Below are positions 6,220-14,996 of a stretch of 33,205 nt of DNA, piece after piece. A program made the translations under genes and the position numbers. Source of the DNA: CAXQRU01 sp964226685 (lineage in GTDB: Bacteria; Pseudomonadota; Gammaproteobacteria; Pseudomonadales; Cellvibrionaceae); assembly GCA_964226685.1 (NCBI GenBank), contig CAXQRU010000002.1:1-33205 (forward strand), given 5' to 3'. The notes beneath the pieces are model-generated. The model searched no databases and was not told the origin of the DNA. It saw nothing but the letters and a program-made list of their open reading frames with translations. Within the stretch, counting starts at the first letter, position 1; each line of letters begins with the position of its first letter.

Positions 6220-7047
6220 ATGTTAGGTTTTGGCCTTGGCTTACGAACACAACACTACCACGATTTTTTAAATGAACCGCAGCCAGTCGATTGGCTAGAA
6301 ATTATTTCTGATAATTATTTAGTGGATGGCGGCAAGCCGCTCTCTATGCTCGATCAAATTCGCGAGCGTTATCCGATGGTGATGCACGGTGTGTCGATGT
6401 CGATTGGTGCTGTTAACGGTGTTGATAAAAGCTACCTAAAAAAACTCAAGGCGCTCGAGCAGCGAGTGCAGCCACTGTGGATTTCTGATCACCTCTGTTG
6501 GACGGGGGTACATGGAAAAGTCATGCACGATTTGTTGCCTCTCCCTTTTACTGAAGAAGCCTTGCATGTTGTTAAAAATAATATTGCCCTGGTGCAAGAA
6601 TATATGCAGCGCCCATTAGTGATTGAAAATGTTTCTAGTTATGTCGAATTTGCTTGCTCGGAAATGACCGAGTGGGAATTTTTAAGTGAGCTATGTCAAA
6701 CAACGGGTTGCCAGTTGTTGTTAGATATTAATAATATTTACGTGAGTGCATTTAATCACGGTTTCTCGTCAATGGATTTTCTACAAGGTATTCCTGTCGG
6801 TAGTGTGGCGCAATTTCATTTGGCGGGTCACCAAAATAATGGCAATCATTTAATTGATACTCATGATCACCCAGTGTGTGATGGTGTTTGGTCCTTGTAT
6901 CGAGAGGCTTTGAAGCGTTTTGGCAATATTCCTACCATGATTGAACGCGACGATCATATTCCTGAGTTGCCAGAGTTATTGGCTGAGCTAGAAACGGCGA
7001 GGTCAATTGCCAAAGAAGAACTGGCAGATAAAAAGGTGGCCTCATGA
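6220..7047 (+). CDS. bufB: BufB, DUF692 multinuclear iron enzyme (bufferin maturation)
   Basis: A 275-residue DUF692 TIM-barrel protein of the MbnB/TglH class. Conserved metal-ligand and active-site segments are all visible: WLEIISDNY (about residues 25-33), MHGVSMSIG, ISDHLCW, VIENVSSY, LLLDINNIY, FHLAGHQNN, DTHDHPV and a closing MIERDDHIP. The family uses a di- or tri-iron centre and oxygen to rearrange cysteine side chains of a partner peptide; in bufferins the products are thiooxazoles. The start ATG follows AAGGTGATTT, and the gene lies 40 bases after bufA. Its last four bases (ATGA) overlap the bufC start, implying coupled translation and a BufB-BufC complex. It acts in the cytoplasm before export of BufA. 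Confidence 0.9.
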   Translation: MLGFGLGLRTQHYHDFLNEPQPVDWLEIISDNYLVDGGKPLSMLDQIRERYPMVMHGVSMSIGAVNGVDKSYLKKLKALEQRVQPLWISDHLCWTGVHGKVMHDLLPLPFTEEALHVVKNNIALVQEYMQRPLVIENVSSYVEFACSEMTEWEFLSELCQTTGCQLLLDINNIYVSAFNHGFSSMDFLQGIPVGSVAQFHLAGHQNNGNHLIDTHDHPVCDGVWSLYREALKRFGNIPTMIERDDHIPELPELLAELETARSIAKEELADKKVAS

Positions 7048-7802
7048 GTTTAGAGCTATTACAAGCGCGCTTTCAAAAACAGCTACTTAATGAGACTTGT
7101 GAAAGCCCAAATTGGATTGCCCAGTCGCAGGGTTTGTCTGCTGGTCAGCGTTTGGGGATTTATCATAATGCTTATCGCGCGCGCTTATTGGGATCTTTGC
7201 GAGATACTTTTGAACATACTGCCAACTATCTAGGCGATGAGCCTTTTGAGCCATTGGCGTTGGGCTATATCCAGGCTCATGCGCCAGAGCATCATAATAT
7301 TGCCAATTACGGGCAAAGCTTTCCAGATTATTTAAAACAGCGAGAACATGGCTTAGCTGCAGAGCTGGCTGCGATGGATTGGGTGTTAAGGCGAGCGTTT
7401 GATGGTGAAAATGCACAGCCAATGAACCGCGAAGATTTAGCGGCTCTGTTTTCTGATGGGGGTGATTTTGCACCGGTGCCGACCTTAATGCTTTGTCAGC
7501 ACCACTTTAATACGTTAGCCATTTGGCAGGCGGTGAATCAAGAGCAAGTGCCGCCAGAATCGATTCGTTTAGAGGCGGCGGTTGATGTGGTGGTCTGGCG
7601 CAAGGGCTTATCTCCACACTTTTGTAGTCTTGCGCCGATTGAAGCTCAAACGCTTGCTTATTTTAAGCAAGGCTTGAGTATTGATCAGGTGGTTGAATCT
7701 TTGCAGGCTGACTATCCCAATGAGGATATTGTTTCCGCCTTGGGTGGCTATATTGCCAAATGGGTCGATGATGAGATGTTGACTTTAACAAAGCCGCTCT
7801 AA
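7044..7802 (+). CDS. bufC: BufC, DUF2063 partner of the bufferin enzyme
   Basis: A 252-residue protein starting in the four-base ATGA overlap with bufB. The N-terminal half is the DUF2063 (HvfC/BufC) domain: a helical LLQARFQKQLLNE segment, the GLSAGQRLGIYHNAYRARLLGSL motif, then FEPLALGYIQAHAPEHHNIANYG. The C-terminal half is a less conserved alpha/beta region with VVWRKGLSPHFCSLAPIEAQ. In characterised DUF692 systems the partner protein recruits the precursor's leader to the iron enzyme, the likely role here. Older annotation calls the domain a putative DNA-binding domain, which this context does not support. The last 18 bases overlap the end of hemW on the other strand. Confidence 0.88.
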   Translation: MSLELLQARFQKQLLNETCESPNWIAQSQGLSAGQRLGIYHNAYRARLLGSLRDTFEHTANYLGDEPFEPLALGYIQAHAPEHHNIANYGQSFPDYLKQREHGLAAELAAMDWVLRRAFDGENAQPMNREDLAALFSDGGDFAPVPTLMLCQHHFNTLAIWQAVNQEQVPPESIRLEAAVDVVVWRKGLSPHFCSLAPIEAQTLAYFKQGLSIDQVVESLQADYPNEDIVSALGGYIAKWVDDEMLTLTKPL

Positions 7803-8912
7803 AATCACATTTAAAAACCGTTGGCCAACTTGTGTGGTTTTAATTTTTTCTGTGATCGGTTCAATCAGCCCATCTTCAATATGTTTTTGAAGTTGTTGTT
7901 TAAGTTGGTTGAGTGCAGTTCCAGTACGTTGTTCAAAAAGTACAGTTTCAGCTCCTGAGGTCAAGCGCAGCGCATTCATTAAAAATTCAAACATTAAATC
8001 TGATGAATCAACATTTGTGAATTTGCCTTGGGTGTTGCGCAGATAATCTTCTGGTTTACGCGTTTTTTGCGTTCTTATAATTTGTTGTACTTCCACTTGA
8101 GTAATTTTGCCATGGGCGCCAGCGCCAATGCCGAGGTAATCCCCAAATTGCCAATAATTGAGATTATGTGCGGCTTGTCGGCCTCTTTGGCTAAAGGCAG
8201 AGACTTCATATTGTTCATAACCCGCGTCTAAGAGTTGTTGCTCGCCTTGCTGCTGGATGTCGTGCAGGCTGTCTTCAATGGGCAGTGTTGGAGGGTATTT
8301 ATAAAATTCGGTATTGGGCTCAATAGTCAGCTGGTACCAGGAGATATGAGTGGGTTGATGACTGATAGCTTGGGCCAGGTCGCTCATGGCGTCTTCCGTG
8401 GTTTGCCCTGGAAGACCGTGCATTAAATCCAAATTGAAATTGCTAAAGCCAGCTTTACGTGCGCTGTCAATGGCGCTGTGGGCGTGTTCGGCTTGGTGGA
8501 TTCTTCCAAGTTTTGCAAGATGCTGATCGTTAAAGCTCTGAATGCCAATGGACAAACGGTTGACGCCCGCCTGAAAATAGCCTTCAAACTTACCTTGCTC
8601 AACGGTACCTGGGTTTGCTTCTAATGTAATTTCAATATTGTTTTCAAAACCGATGGTGTCTTTGGCCGCCTGGATAATGCGCTCGATCGATTGAGCTTGA
8701 AATAAGCTCGGCGTGCCACCGCCGAAAAAAATGCTTACCAGAGATCGCCCTTGAGCAAACTCGGCTTGCTGTTGTATATCTTGAATTAATGCCTCAATGT
8801 ATTGGGCCTCTGGAATTTGTTTGGCTTCATGACTGTTGAAATCACAATAAGGACATTTACGTACACACCAGGGGATGTGCACGTAGAGTGATAGCGGCGG
8901 CAGTGTTAGCAT
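7785..8912 (-). CDS. hemW: HemW, radical-SAM haem chaperone
   Basis: A 375-residue protein starting at ATG 8912, which overlaps the rdgB stop in TAATG; a longer frame upstream lies inside rdgB and is not real. The radical-SAM [4Fe-4S] motif CxxxCxxC is at Cys16, Cys20 and Cys23 (HIPWCVRKCPYCDF), followed by GGGTPS, the TLEANPGT strand and NRLSIGIQSF, all typical of HemW rather than coproporphyrinogen dehydrogenase HemN. HemW binds haem and is thought to deliver it to respiratory enzymes. It is the last gene of the yggS-to-hemW block, adjacent to rdgB as in Pseudomonas. The C-terminal HemW domain runs to about residue 370, ending FLNVILERLC. Confidence 0.93.
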   Translation of the reverse strand: MLTLPPLSLYVHIPWCVRKCPYCDFNSHEAKQIPEAQYIEALIQDIQQQAEFAQGRSLVSIFFGGGTPSLFQAQSIERIIQAAKDTIGFENNIEITLEANPGTVEQGKFEGYFQAGVNRLSIGIQSFNDQHLAKLGRIHQAEHAHSAIDSARKAGFSNFNLDLMHGLPGQTTEDAMSDLAQAISHQPTHISWYQLTIEPNTEFYKYPPTLPIEDSLHDIQQQGEQQLLDAGYEQYEVSAFSQRGRQAAHNLNYWQFGDYLGIGAGAHGKITQVEVQQIIRTQKTRKPEDYLRNTQGKFTNVDSSDLMFEFLMNALRLTSGAETVLFEQRTGTALNQLKQQLQKHIEDGLIEPITEKIKTTQVGQRFLNVILERLC

Positions 8913-9499
8913 TACGTTTGTTTCAGTTGTTCTATCAGTGAGGCGCAGGCGCGGGCACGATGACTCATAGCGGCTTTGACTTCTTTGGGAAGTTCTGCGC
9001 TGCTGCACTGATGGGACTCAACCCAAAATAGGGGGTCGTAACCAAAGCCACCATCGCCACGAGGTTCGTGCAAGATGGAACCTTCCCATGTGCCTTGAGC
9101 AATAATCGGGGTGGGGTCATTGGAGCGAGACATATACACTAAGACACATTGGTAGCGAGCCCGTCGATTGGTTTGTCCTTCCATTACCTCCAGTAGCGCG
9201 CGATTATTAGCGGCGTTATCGCCATGAGTGCCTCCAAAACGTGCCGAGTAAATTCCTGGAGCGCCTTTTAAGACTTCGACTTCAATGCCTGAGTCATCGG
9301 CAATCGCCGGTAGGCCTGTAATTCGTGATGCGTGCCGAGCTTTAATGATCGCATTCTCGACAAAGCTGAGGCCCGTCTCTTCAGCGTCATCTACACCTAA
9401 AGTTTTTTGCGCAACGATGCTCATATCGAGTGGGGCGAGTAGGTCATTAAATTCTTTCAGCTTACCTGGGTTATTGCTGGCGAGTACGACCGTTTTCAT
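8912..9499 (-). CDS. rdgB: RdgB, XTP/dITP pyrophosphatase
   Basis: A 195-residue Ham1-family nucleotide pyrophosphatase that removes deaminated purine nucleotides (dITP, XTP) from the pool. Recognisable motifs are the N-terminal SNNPGKLKEF (8-17), the metal-binding DDSGIEVEVLKGAPGIYSARF, GDGGFGYDPLF and the C-terminal SHRARA. The length is normal. The ATG overlaps the DUF4426 stop by one base, and its own stop overlaps the hemW start by one base, so the three are translated as a coupled set. Confidence 0.95.
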   Translation of the reverse strand: MKTVVLASNNPGKLKEFNDLLAPLDMSIVAQKTLGVDDAEETGLSFVENAIIKARHASRITGLPAIADDSGIEVEVLKGAPGIYSARFGGTHGDNAANNRALLEVMEGQTNRRARYQCVLVYMSRSNDPTPIIAQGTWEGSILHEPRGDGGFGYDPLFWVESHQCSSAELPKEVKAAMSHRARACASLIEQLKQT

Positions 9500-9936
9500 T
9501 AGATATGGCTCTTGTAGAGTTTGCGTGTGAATGTGAAGGTTTCTGGCTCATCTTTTGAAGATATTTGAACGGAGATATCAAAGTGCATGATCTCTTCATT
9601 TCTAAATGGCACTGGAACTAAGTAGTACGTAGTATCTTTTTCTTCAATTTTAATGAATTCGAGATCAACATGTTGTTGTAGCATATTCCTAGATTTGCCA
9701 AACAGCCGAAATACCTCAATACCAAAGCCACCATTTTTGGGAATAATTGCAATGTTGAGGTACGCTAGTTTATCCCCACGCTTTAATTGAAGGCGCTCGG
9801 CCACTTCAGCGGGAATGCTTAGGCTATCAAATAAATTATAGTGGACGGTGTGTTCCTCAAGTGAATGGGTTACATCAATCGCTTGAGTATTGAAAGATAG
9901 GCTTAACAATAGGAGTAAAGATAATAATAGTTTCAT
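9499..9936 (-). CDS. DUF4426 secreted protein of the met cluster
   Basis: A 145-residue protein with a clear signal peptide (MKLLLSLLLLLSLSFNTQA, cleavage near residue 19) and a beta-rich mature domain of the DUF4426 family (HYNLFDSLSIPAEVAERLQL, GGFGIEVFRLFGKSRN). The function is unknown. The same family sits between metW and rdgB in Pseudomonas, so the placement is conserved. It overlaps metW by four bases (ATGA) and rdgB by one. A periplasmic protein in a cytoplasmic biosynthetic block is odd but typical of this locus. Confidence 0.85.
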   Translation of the reverse strand: MKLLLSLLLLLSLSFNTQAIDVTHSLEEHTVHYNLFDSLSIPAEVAERLQLKRGDKLAYLNIAIIPKNGGFGIEVFRLFGKSRNMLQQHVDLEFIKIEEKDTTYYLVPVPFRNEEIMHFDISVQISSKDEPETFTFTRKLYKSHI

Positions 9937-10520
9937 CGTTTTGTTAAATGGTAGAGGGCAGTATCGCCAAATAAGTTAGGGTGAATTCGACGGGCGAGTT
10001 GATCAAACTTACCCACGCTCGTTACCTGTCGGTCTAAAATAGTGATGTTCATATCGCGGCACAGAACCTCAAAATCCTTAATCGTACAGAAGTGAATATT
10101 AGGGGTGTTGTACCACTCAAAAGGCAGTAAATCGGAAACTGGCATACGCCCTCGAAGTAAAAGATGAGTTCTGGCTTTCCAGTGGCCAAAGTTCGGAAAG
10201 GTGACGATGCACTCTTTGCCAACTCTGAGCATCTCAGCAAGCACCGCATCGGGTTGCTTCATGACTTGCAAGGCTTGAGTCATGAGTACGACATCAAAGC
10301 TGTCGTCGTTGAAGTTGGCCAAGCCTTTATCGATGTCCTGCTCAATGACATTGATGCCTTTGCTGATGCATTCGTTGATGTGCTTAGCATCAATTTCTAA
10401 ACCAAAGCCTCTAATATTTTTGCTGGTTTTAAGCGCATGTAATAGAGAGCCATCGCCGCAACCTAAATCTAGGACATGAGCACCGGGGCTGATGTAACTG
10501 TCAATTAAATACTGATACAT
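9933..10520 (-). CDS. metW: MetW, methyltransferase-fold partner of MetX
   Basis: A 195-residue class-I SAM-methyltransferase fold protein with VLDLGCGDGSLLHAL (motif I), a FDVVLMTQALQVM region and the MetW-specific FPNFGHWKAR and LLPFEWYNTPNIHF segments. Its ATG lies directly after the metX stop, with no gap. In pseudomonads metX and metW are both needed for homoserine acylation, the first committed step of methionine synthesis; MetW is thought to act as a partner rather than as a methyltransferase. Length and motifs are normal. Confidence 0.93.
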   Translation of the reverse strand: MYQYLIDSYISPGAHVLDLGCGDGSLLHALKTSKNIRGFGLEIDAKHINECISKGINVIEQDIDKGLANFNDDSFDVVLMTQALQVMKQPDAVLAEMLRVGKECIVTFPNFGHWKARTHLLLRGRMPVSDLLPFEWYNTPNIHFCTIKDFEVLCRDMNITILDRQVTSVGKFDQLARRIHPNLFGDTALYHLTKR

Positions 10521-11660
10521 TTACACCTCGATCCGATTCATATAGCGGCTGAATACTTGGTGATATCTGGCGCTGGGAACGAGAAAGGCATCGTGTCCAT
10601 AGGCCGATTCAATTTCGGCGTAGCAGGTATCTTTTTTGGCTTGTAGCAATGCTTGTACAATTTCTTGCGAGCGCGCTGGTGCAAAGCGCCAATCGGTCGT
10701 AAAGGAAATCACCAAAAAACCACATTGTGCATGGCTAAAAGCGTGAGCTGGATCATCGCCGTATTCTCTGGCTAGATCAAAGTAGTCGAGCGCCTTGGTC
10801 ATCAACAGGTAGGTGTTGGCATCAAAGGCTTTTGAAAACGCGCTGCCTTGATGACGAAGGTAACTTTCTATCTCAAATTCCACCGGTTCGCTAGAGCCTT
10901 GGGCAAAGGTTCCAGACTTTAGCTCGCGCCCAAATTTTTTGCCCATGCCATCGTCAGATAAATACGTAATATGGCCAATCATTCTGGCAACGGATAAACC
11001 CTGCTTAGGATAGGTATTGTGTTCCAGATAATGACCCTGATGAAAGGCAGGGTCAGCGGTAATGGCTTGTCTGGCAGTTTCATTGAACGCAATGTTTTGA
11101 GCCGTTAGTTTTAAGGCAGATGCAATGACGACGCAGTGGCGCAAACGCTCTGGGTATTCAAGCGACCAGCGCATGGCTTGCATGCCCCCAAGGCTGCCCC
11201 CGACAACCGCCGCCCATTGGTCTATACCCAAATAGTCGGCTAATTTGGCTTGGCTGTTGACCCAATCTCGAACCCGCAGGGGAGGGAAGTCGGCGCCCCA
11301 TGCTTTGCCAGTTTTGGGGTTGATACTCGATGGGCCTGTAGAGCCATGACAGCCGCCGATATTGTTGAGGCAGACTACAAAAAATTTGTCTGTATCAATG
11401 GCCTTTTTCGGGCCGATGTAGTGGTTCCACCAGCCCGGTTTACGATCGCCCTCATAAAGACCAGCGCAGTGGTGATTGCCCGATAGAGCATGGCAGATGA
11501 GTACCGCATTGGAGCGATTTGCATTTAATGTACCGTAGGTTTCATACACCAGCTCAACGTGTTCAAGAGTATCACCGCAAGCAAGATGGAACGGCTCGTC
11601 GATGACGAAGGTGGCTGGAGTTACCAGCCCTAGGCTTTCTTGAGGAAAGTTGTCGATCAT
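10521..11660 (-). CDS. metX: MetX, homoserine O-acyltransferase
   Basis: A 379-residue alpha/beta-hydrolase that acylates homoserine at the start of methionine synthesis. The catalytic triad is visible: Ser156 in VVGGSLGGMQ, Asp323 in TTDWRFAP and His356 in YGHDAF. The oxyanion segment ALSGNHHCAG is also clear. It is named acetyltransferase by family, but gammaproteobacterial MetX proteins paired with MetW often use succinyl-CoA; I cannot settle the acyl donor by eye. It is preceded by yggT with a 54-base gap and fused without a gap to metW. No SAM riboswitch is evident in that short gap. Confidence 0.94.
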   Translation of the reverse strand: MIDNFPQESLGLVTPATFVIDEPFHLACGDTLEHVELVYETYGTLNANRSNAVLICHALSGNHHCAGLYEGDRKPGWWNHYIGPKKAIDTDKFFVVCLNNIGGCHGSTGPSSINPKTGKAWGADFPPLRVRDWVNSQAKLADYLGIDQWAAVVGGSLGGMQAMRWSLEYPERLRHCVVIASALKLTAQNIAFNETARQAITADPAFHQGHYLEHNTYPKQGLSVARMIGHITYLSDDGMGKKFGRELKSGTFAQGSSEPVEFEIESYLRHQGSAFSKAFDANTYLLMTKALDYFDLAREYGDDPAHAFSHAQCGFLVISFTTDWRFAPARSQEIVQALLQAKKDTCYAEIESAYGHDAFLVPSARYHQVFSRYMNRIEV

Positions 11661-11714
11661 GTCATTGTTCTGTGAAAAGCTGCACTATAACACAAGCCCT
11701 ATTGGTTTTTTCAA

Positions 11715-12290
11715 TTACAGCCCAGGGATCGTTGCTGCGTATTGACCAAAGTTATTGCCAATCACAATATTGATGACTTGTATAATCAACAAGGCAACTA
11801 GAGGTGTGAAATCCAAACCTCCCATGGGCGGAATCATTCGTCTTATAGGGCGCAATATTGGTTCGATCAGGCTGTGAATAATACTGATAACCGGGCTGCG
11901 CGAGGTCGGTGCGACCCAGCTGACAATCACTAAAATAAATATCCCAAAAAGGTAGATATTGAGCACGGTGACGACAAGGCCGAGTAGGGTTAAGCCGATG
12001 AGCAATCCAATAGAATGCATTTTGCCTAAAATCACACACAGCAACAAAATGGTGACCATCTGAACGCCATACGCCACTACTAGACAGGCGACATCCACAC
12101 CAAAAAAACCGGGAATGATTTTGCGAAGCGGCATTAATAAGGGGTTGGTTGCCTTGGCGATAAATTGGGAAACCGGGTTGTAGAAGTCTGCGCGAACCAC
12201 TTGCAGCATAAAGCGGGCAATCACAATGGTGAGATACAACGATGCCAGGGTACCCACTAAAAAAATCAAAATTTGTTGTGTGGTAGACAT
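11715..12290 (-). CDS. YggT family inner-membrane protein
   Basis: A 191-residue protein from ATG 12290, chosen because GGGAG lies nine bases upstream and the longer frame overlaps proC. It contains two YggT domains, each a pair of hydrophobic helices with the family motif: FYNPVSQFIAKATNPLLMPL with RKIIP near residue 50, and the second copy with SPVISIIHSLIEPILRPI and RRMIPPMGGLDFTP near residues 135-165. The family is widespread and linked to osmotic tolerance or cell-envelope functions without a fixed mechanism. It lies between proC and metX as in Pseudomonas. Confidence 0.88.
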   Translation of the reverse strand: MSTTQQILIFLVGTLASLYLTIVIARFMLQVVRADFYNPVSQFIAKATNPLLMPLRKIIPGFFGVDVACLVVAYGVQMVTILLLCVILGKMHSIGLLIGLTLLGLVVTVLNIYLFGIFILVIVSWVAPTSRSPVISIIHSLIEPILRPIRRMIPPMGGLDFTPLVALLIIQVINIVIGNNFGQYAATIPGL

Positions 12291-12306
12291 GAAAATGGGC
12301 TCCCGA

Positions 12307-13119
12307 TTAGTCAGCAAGTTCTTGTGATAGAGTGATGGATCTGTTTTTGGCCGCTCGCATGGCTTCATCTACGATATCAACAAACGCTCGGTTTTCAAAG
12401 CTTTGGATGGCTTTCTCGGTGGTGCCATTAGGCGAGGTAACGCGACGGCGCAATTCTTTGAGGTCACAATCGCTTTGAAGTGCCAAGGTGGCCGCACCCA
12501 GGGCAGTTTGTTTGACCAGTGCATTGGCACTCTCAGCCGATAAGCCCTGACGGATCGCACTTTCTACCATCGCCTCCATCAGCAAAAAGAAATAGGCGGG
12601 GCCGCTGCCTGATGTGGCTGTGATGGTATCGATTAGCGTTTCGTCCTCTACCCAGCAATGGCTGCCAATAGTACTCATGATTTGGTCGACTAGCTGCTTT
12701 TGTGGCTCGCTAACTTGATCGTTGGCAAAGAGACCAGAGGCGCCTTGCTGGACGAGTGCTGGAGTGTTTGGCATGCAGCGAACAATGGCTTGCTCTTTTT
12801 CTAGCCACTGGCTCATTTGAGCACAGGTAATTCCGGCTGCGATGGAGAGCAATAGGCTATCAGAGCGAATGGAACCGCGAATATCCCTCAGCACTGTTTT
12901 CATTAATTGTGGTTTAACCGCTAAGAGCACTAGGTCACGATCACAGACGGTTTTATTTTCTTGAGTGATATGAATGCCATAGTTGGCTTGTAGTTGGTTT
13001 AGCGCTTCACGGTTAGGGTCGCTGGCTATGATCTGTTCAGCGGGAGTTCCCTGTTTGATTAAGCCACCAATGATGCTGGTGGCCATATTGCCAGCGCCAA
13101 TAAAAGCAATGGTTGTCAT
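12307..13119 (-). CDS. proC: ProC, pyrroline-5-carboxylate reductase
   Basis: A 270-residue enzyme that performs the last step of proline synthesis, reducing pyrroline-5-carboxylate with NAD(P)H. The N-terminal Rossmann motif is FIGAGNMATSIIGGL. The middle has CMPNTPALVQQGASGLF and the C-terminal dimer domain carries SGSGPAYFFLLMEAM and the TSPNGTTEKAI substrate loop. Length is normal. It is 12 bases after yggS, the conserved PLP-homeostasis neighbour. Confidence 0.95.
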   Translation of the reverse strand: MTTIAFIGAGNMATSIIGGLIKQGTPAEQIIASDPNREALNQLQANYGIHITQENKTVCDRDLVLLAVKPQLMKTVLRDIRGSIRSDSLLLSIAAGITCAQMSQWLEKEQAIVRCMPNTPALVQQGASGLFANDQVSEPQKQLVDQIMSTIGSHCWVEDETLIDTITATSGSGPAYFFLLMEAMVESAIRQGLSAESANALVKQTALGAATLALQSDCDLKELRRRVTSPNGTTEKAIQSFENRAFVDIVDEAMRAAKNRSITLSQELAD

Positions 13120-13131
13120 GTTTTTTCCTAG

Positions 13132-13800
13132 TTAAGTGCGTTGGCCGAAAATGGCGGTGCCAATTCTGACCATGGTGGCCCCGTTGGCAATCGCGGGGGC
13201 TAAATCATTACTCATGCCCATTGAAAGTGTATCGATGCTATCATACCGCTTTTGTAAAGTTTTAAATACTTGGGCGACTTTGGCAAAGCTTATTTCTGGA
13301 TTTTGCTCTGGATCAGGAATGGCCATTAATCCACGCAACTTAAGTTTTGGAAGTTGCACGATGCTCTCAGTCAACTCTGTTATTTCGGTTAGATCTGCGC
13401 CAGCTTTTTGAGACTCTTGATCGACATTGTATTGAATCAATACATTCAGTGGCGGCATGTCTTCAGGGCGTTGATCGTTGAGTCTGGTGGCAATTTTTAA
13501 CCGATCAAGGCTGTGAATCCAATCGAAGTGTGTGGCTAGGCTGCGAGTTTTATTGGATTGAATAGGGCCAATAAAATGCCATTCAATATCCAGGTCTGAC
13601 AAGGCTTGTTGCTTGTCGAGAGCCTCTTGGCAGTAGTTTTCTGCGAAAAAGCGTTGGCCAGACTCAAAGGCTTCCCGAATGGCTTGGGCTGGATGTTTCT
13701 TGCTCACAGCCAGCAATTGAACTTCATCAGGTGCTCGTTGGGCTGCTTTGCAGGCTTCGCGAATACTATCTCTGACTTTGAGAATATTTTGCTCAATCAT
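13132..13800 (-). CDS. YggS/PLPBP, pyridoxal phosphate homeostasis protein
   Basis: A 222-residue alanine-racemase-fold protein that binds PLP through Lys34 (LLAVSK) and helps control free PLP and amino-acid pools. Other motifs are FAENYCQEALDK, WHFIGPIQSNK, LRGLMAIPDP and the phosphate-binding LSMGMSNDLAPAI. The ATG at 13800 was chosen because it gives the family length; the open frame extends 20 codons upstream but those residues do not fit. No strong ribosome-binding site precedes it. It opens the minus-strand block and is divergent from pilT. Confidence 0.93.
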   Translation of the reverse strand: MIEQNILKVRDSIREACKAAQRAPDEVQLLAVSKKHPAQAIREAFESGQRFFAENYCQEALDKQQALSDLDIEWHFIGPIQSNKTRSLATHFDWIHSLDRLKIATRLNDQRPEDMPPLNVLIQYNVDQESQKAGADLTEITELTESIVQLPKLKLRGLMAIPDPEQNPEISFAKVAQVFKTLQKRYDSIDTLSMGMSNDLAPAIANGATMVRIGTAIFGQRT

Positions 13801-13951
13801 AGTGTGGTCATGTTGTTTTTTGTGACTGGGTCGTGCGAATCTACAGATGTGTGATCGCACAGCTTGCGTAAAAGCGAGCTATAGTTAATGATTAGGAGAA
13901 CAGGGTCAACCCTAGATCGCGATTCACTTTACAGTAGAAGGCATATTCTCT

Positions 13952-14986
13952 ATGGATATTACTGAGTTACTAGCATTTAGTGCAAAACAGGGCGCGTCCG
14001 ATTTACACCTTTCGGCCGGCCTGCCACCCATGATTCGTATCGATGGTGATATTCGTCGAGTCAATTTGCCCGCCATGGAGCACAAGCAAGTTCATGGTCT
14101 CATTTATGAAATTATGAATGATAAACAGCGCAAAGATTTCGAAGAGTTTTTGGAAACGGACTTTTCTTTTGAGGTTCCTGGCGTTGCTCGTTTCCGTGTG
14201 AACGCTTTTAATCACAATCGCGGTGCTGGTGCCGTGTTTCGTACTATTCCCTCAAAAGTATTGACCATGGAAGAGCTGGGTATGGGGCAGGTATTTCGCG
14301 ATATTGTGGCGGTGCCTAGAGGCTTGGTGCTAGTGACTGGGCCAACCGGCTCGGGTAAGTCCACCACCCTGGCCGCCATGATGGATTATCTAAACGATAA
14401 CAAATACGAACATATCCTGACCATTGAAGACCCCATCGAATTCGTGCACGAAAGTAAAAAGTGCCTGGTTAACCAGCGTGAGGTGCATCGCGATACACAT
14501 GGCTTTACTGAAGCGCTTCGATCCGCTCTGCGGGAAGACCCGGATATTATTCTGGTGGGCGAGATGCGGGATTTGGAAACCATCCGCCTGGCTTTAACCG
14601 CAGCAGAAACGGGTCACTTGGTATTTGGTACCCTGCATACGACCTCGGCGGCTAAAACCATTGACCGGATTGTGGATGTATTCCCGGCCACTGAAAAGGC
14701 CATGGTGCGCTCGATGCTGTCGGAGTCACTGGAGGCGGTGATTTCTCAAACGCTTCTCAAAAAGAATGGCGGTGGTCGTGTGGCTGCGCATGAGATTATG
14801 CGTGGTACCCCTGCAATTCGTAACTTGATTCGTGAGGATAAGGTTGCCCAGATGTACTCCGCGATTCAAACCGGGGGTTCTCTGGGAATGCAAACGATGG
14901 ATCAATGCTTGGAGGATTTGGTCAGTCGGCGCATCATCACTCGAGAAATTGCGCGTGAGAAAGCCAAAAACAAAGATAATTTCTAG
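13952..14986 (+). CDS. pilT: PilT, type IV pilus retraction ATPase
   Basis: A 344-residue hexameric ATPase that powers pilus retraction and twitching. The N-terminal PAS-like domain begins SAKQGASDLHLSAGLPP. Walker A is GPTGSGKST with Lys136, the Asp box and Walker B lie near EDPIEFVHE and LREDPDIILVGEM, the His box is ETGHLVFGTLHT, and the C-terminal AIRNLIRE motif needed for retraction is present. Full length compared with the Pseudomonas protein. It is followed after 10 bases by pilU and is divergent from yggS. Confidence 0.96.
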   Translation: MDITELLAFSAKQGASDLHLSAGLPPMIRIDGDIRRVNLPAMEHKQVHGLIYEIMNDKQRKDFEEFLETDFSFEVPGVARFRVNAFNHNRGAGAVFRTIPSKVLTMEELGMGQVFRDIVAVPRGLVLVTGPTGSGKSTTLAAMMDYLNDNKYEHILTIEDPIEFVHESKKCLVNQREVHRDTHGFTEALRSALREDPDIILVGEMRDLETIRLALTAAETGHLVFGTLHTTSAAKTIDRIVDVFPATEKAMVRSMLSESLEAVISQTLLKKNGGGRVAAHEIMRGTPAIRNLIREDKVAQMYSAIQTGGSLGMQTMDQCLEDLVSRRIITREIAREKAKNKDNF

Positions 14987-14996
14987 GAGGTAAGCC

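Noticed and set aside
7087..7473. A 128-codon frame antisense to bufC
   Set aside because: It lies opposite a well-supported gene, has an unlikely composition and no recognisable domain.
8913..9008. A 32-codon upstream extension of hemW
   Set aside because: It lies entirely within rdgB, and the internal ATG at 8912 in the TAATG overlap gives the normal HemW N-terminus.
11661..11714. A SAM-type riboswitch in front of metX
   Set aside because: The gap is only 54 bases and shows no riboswitch-like fold; metX is probably read from upstream genes.
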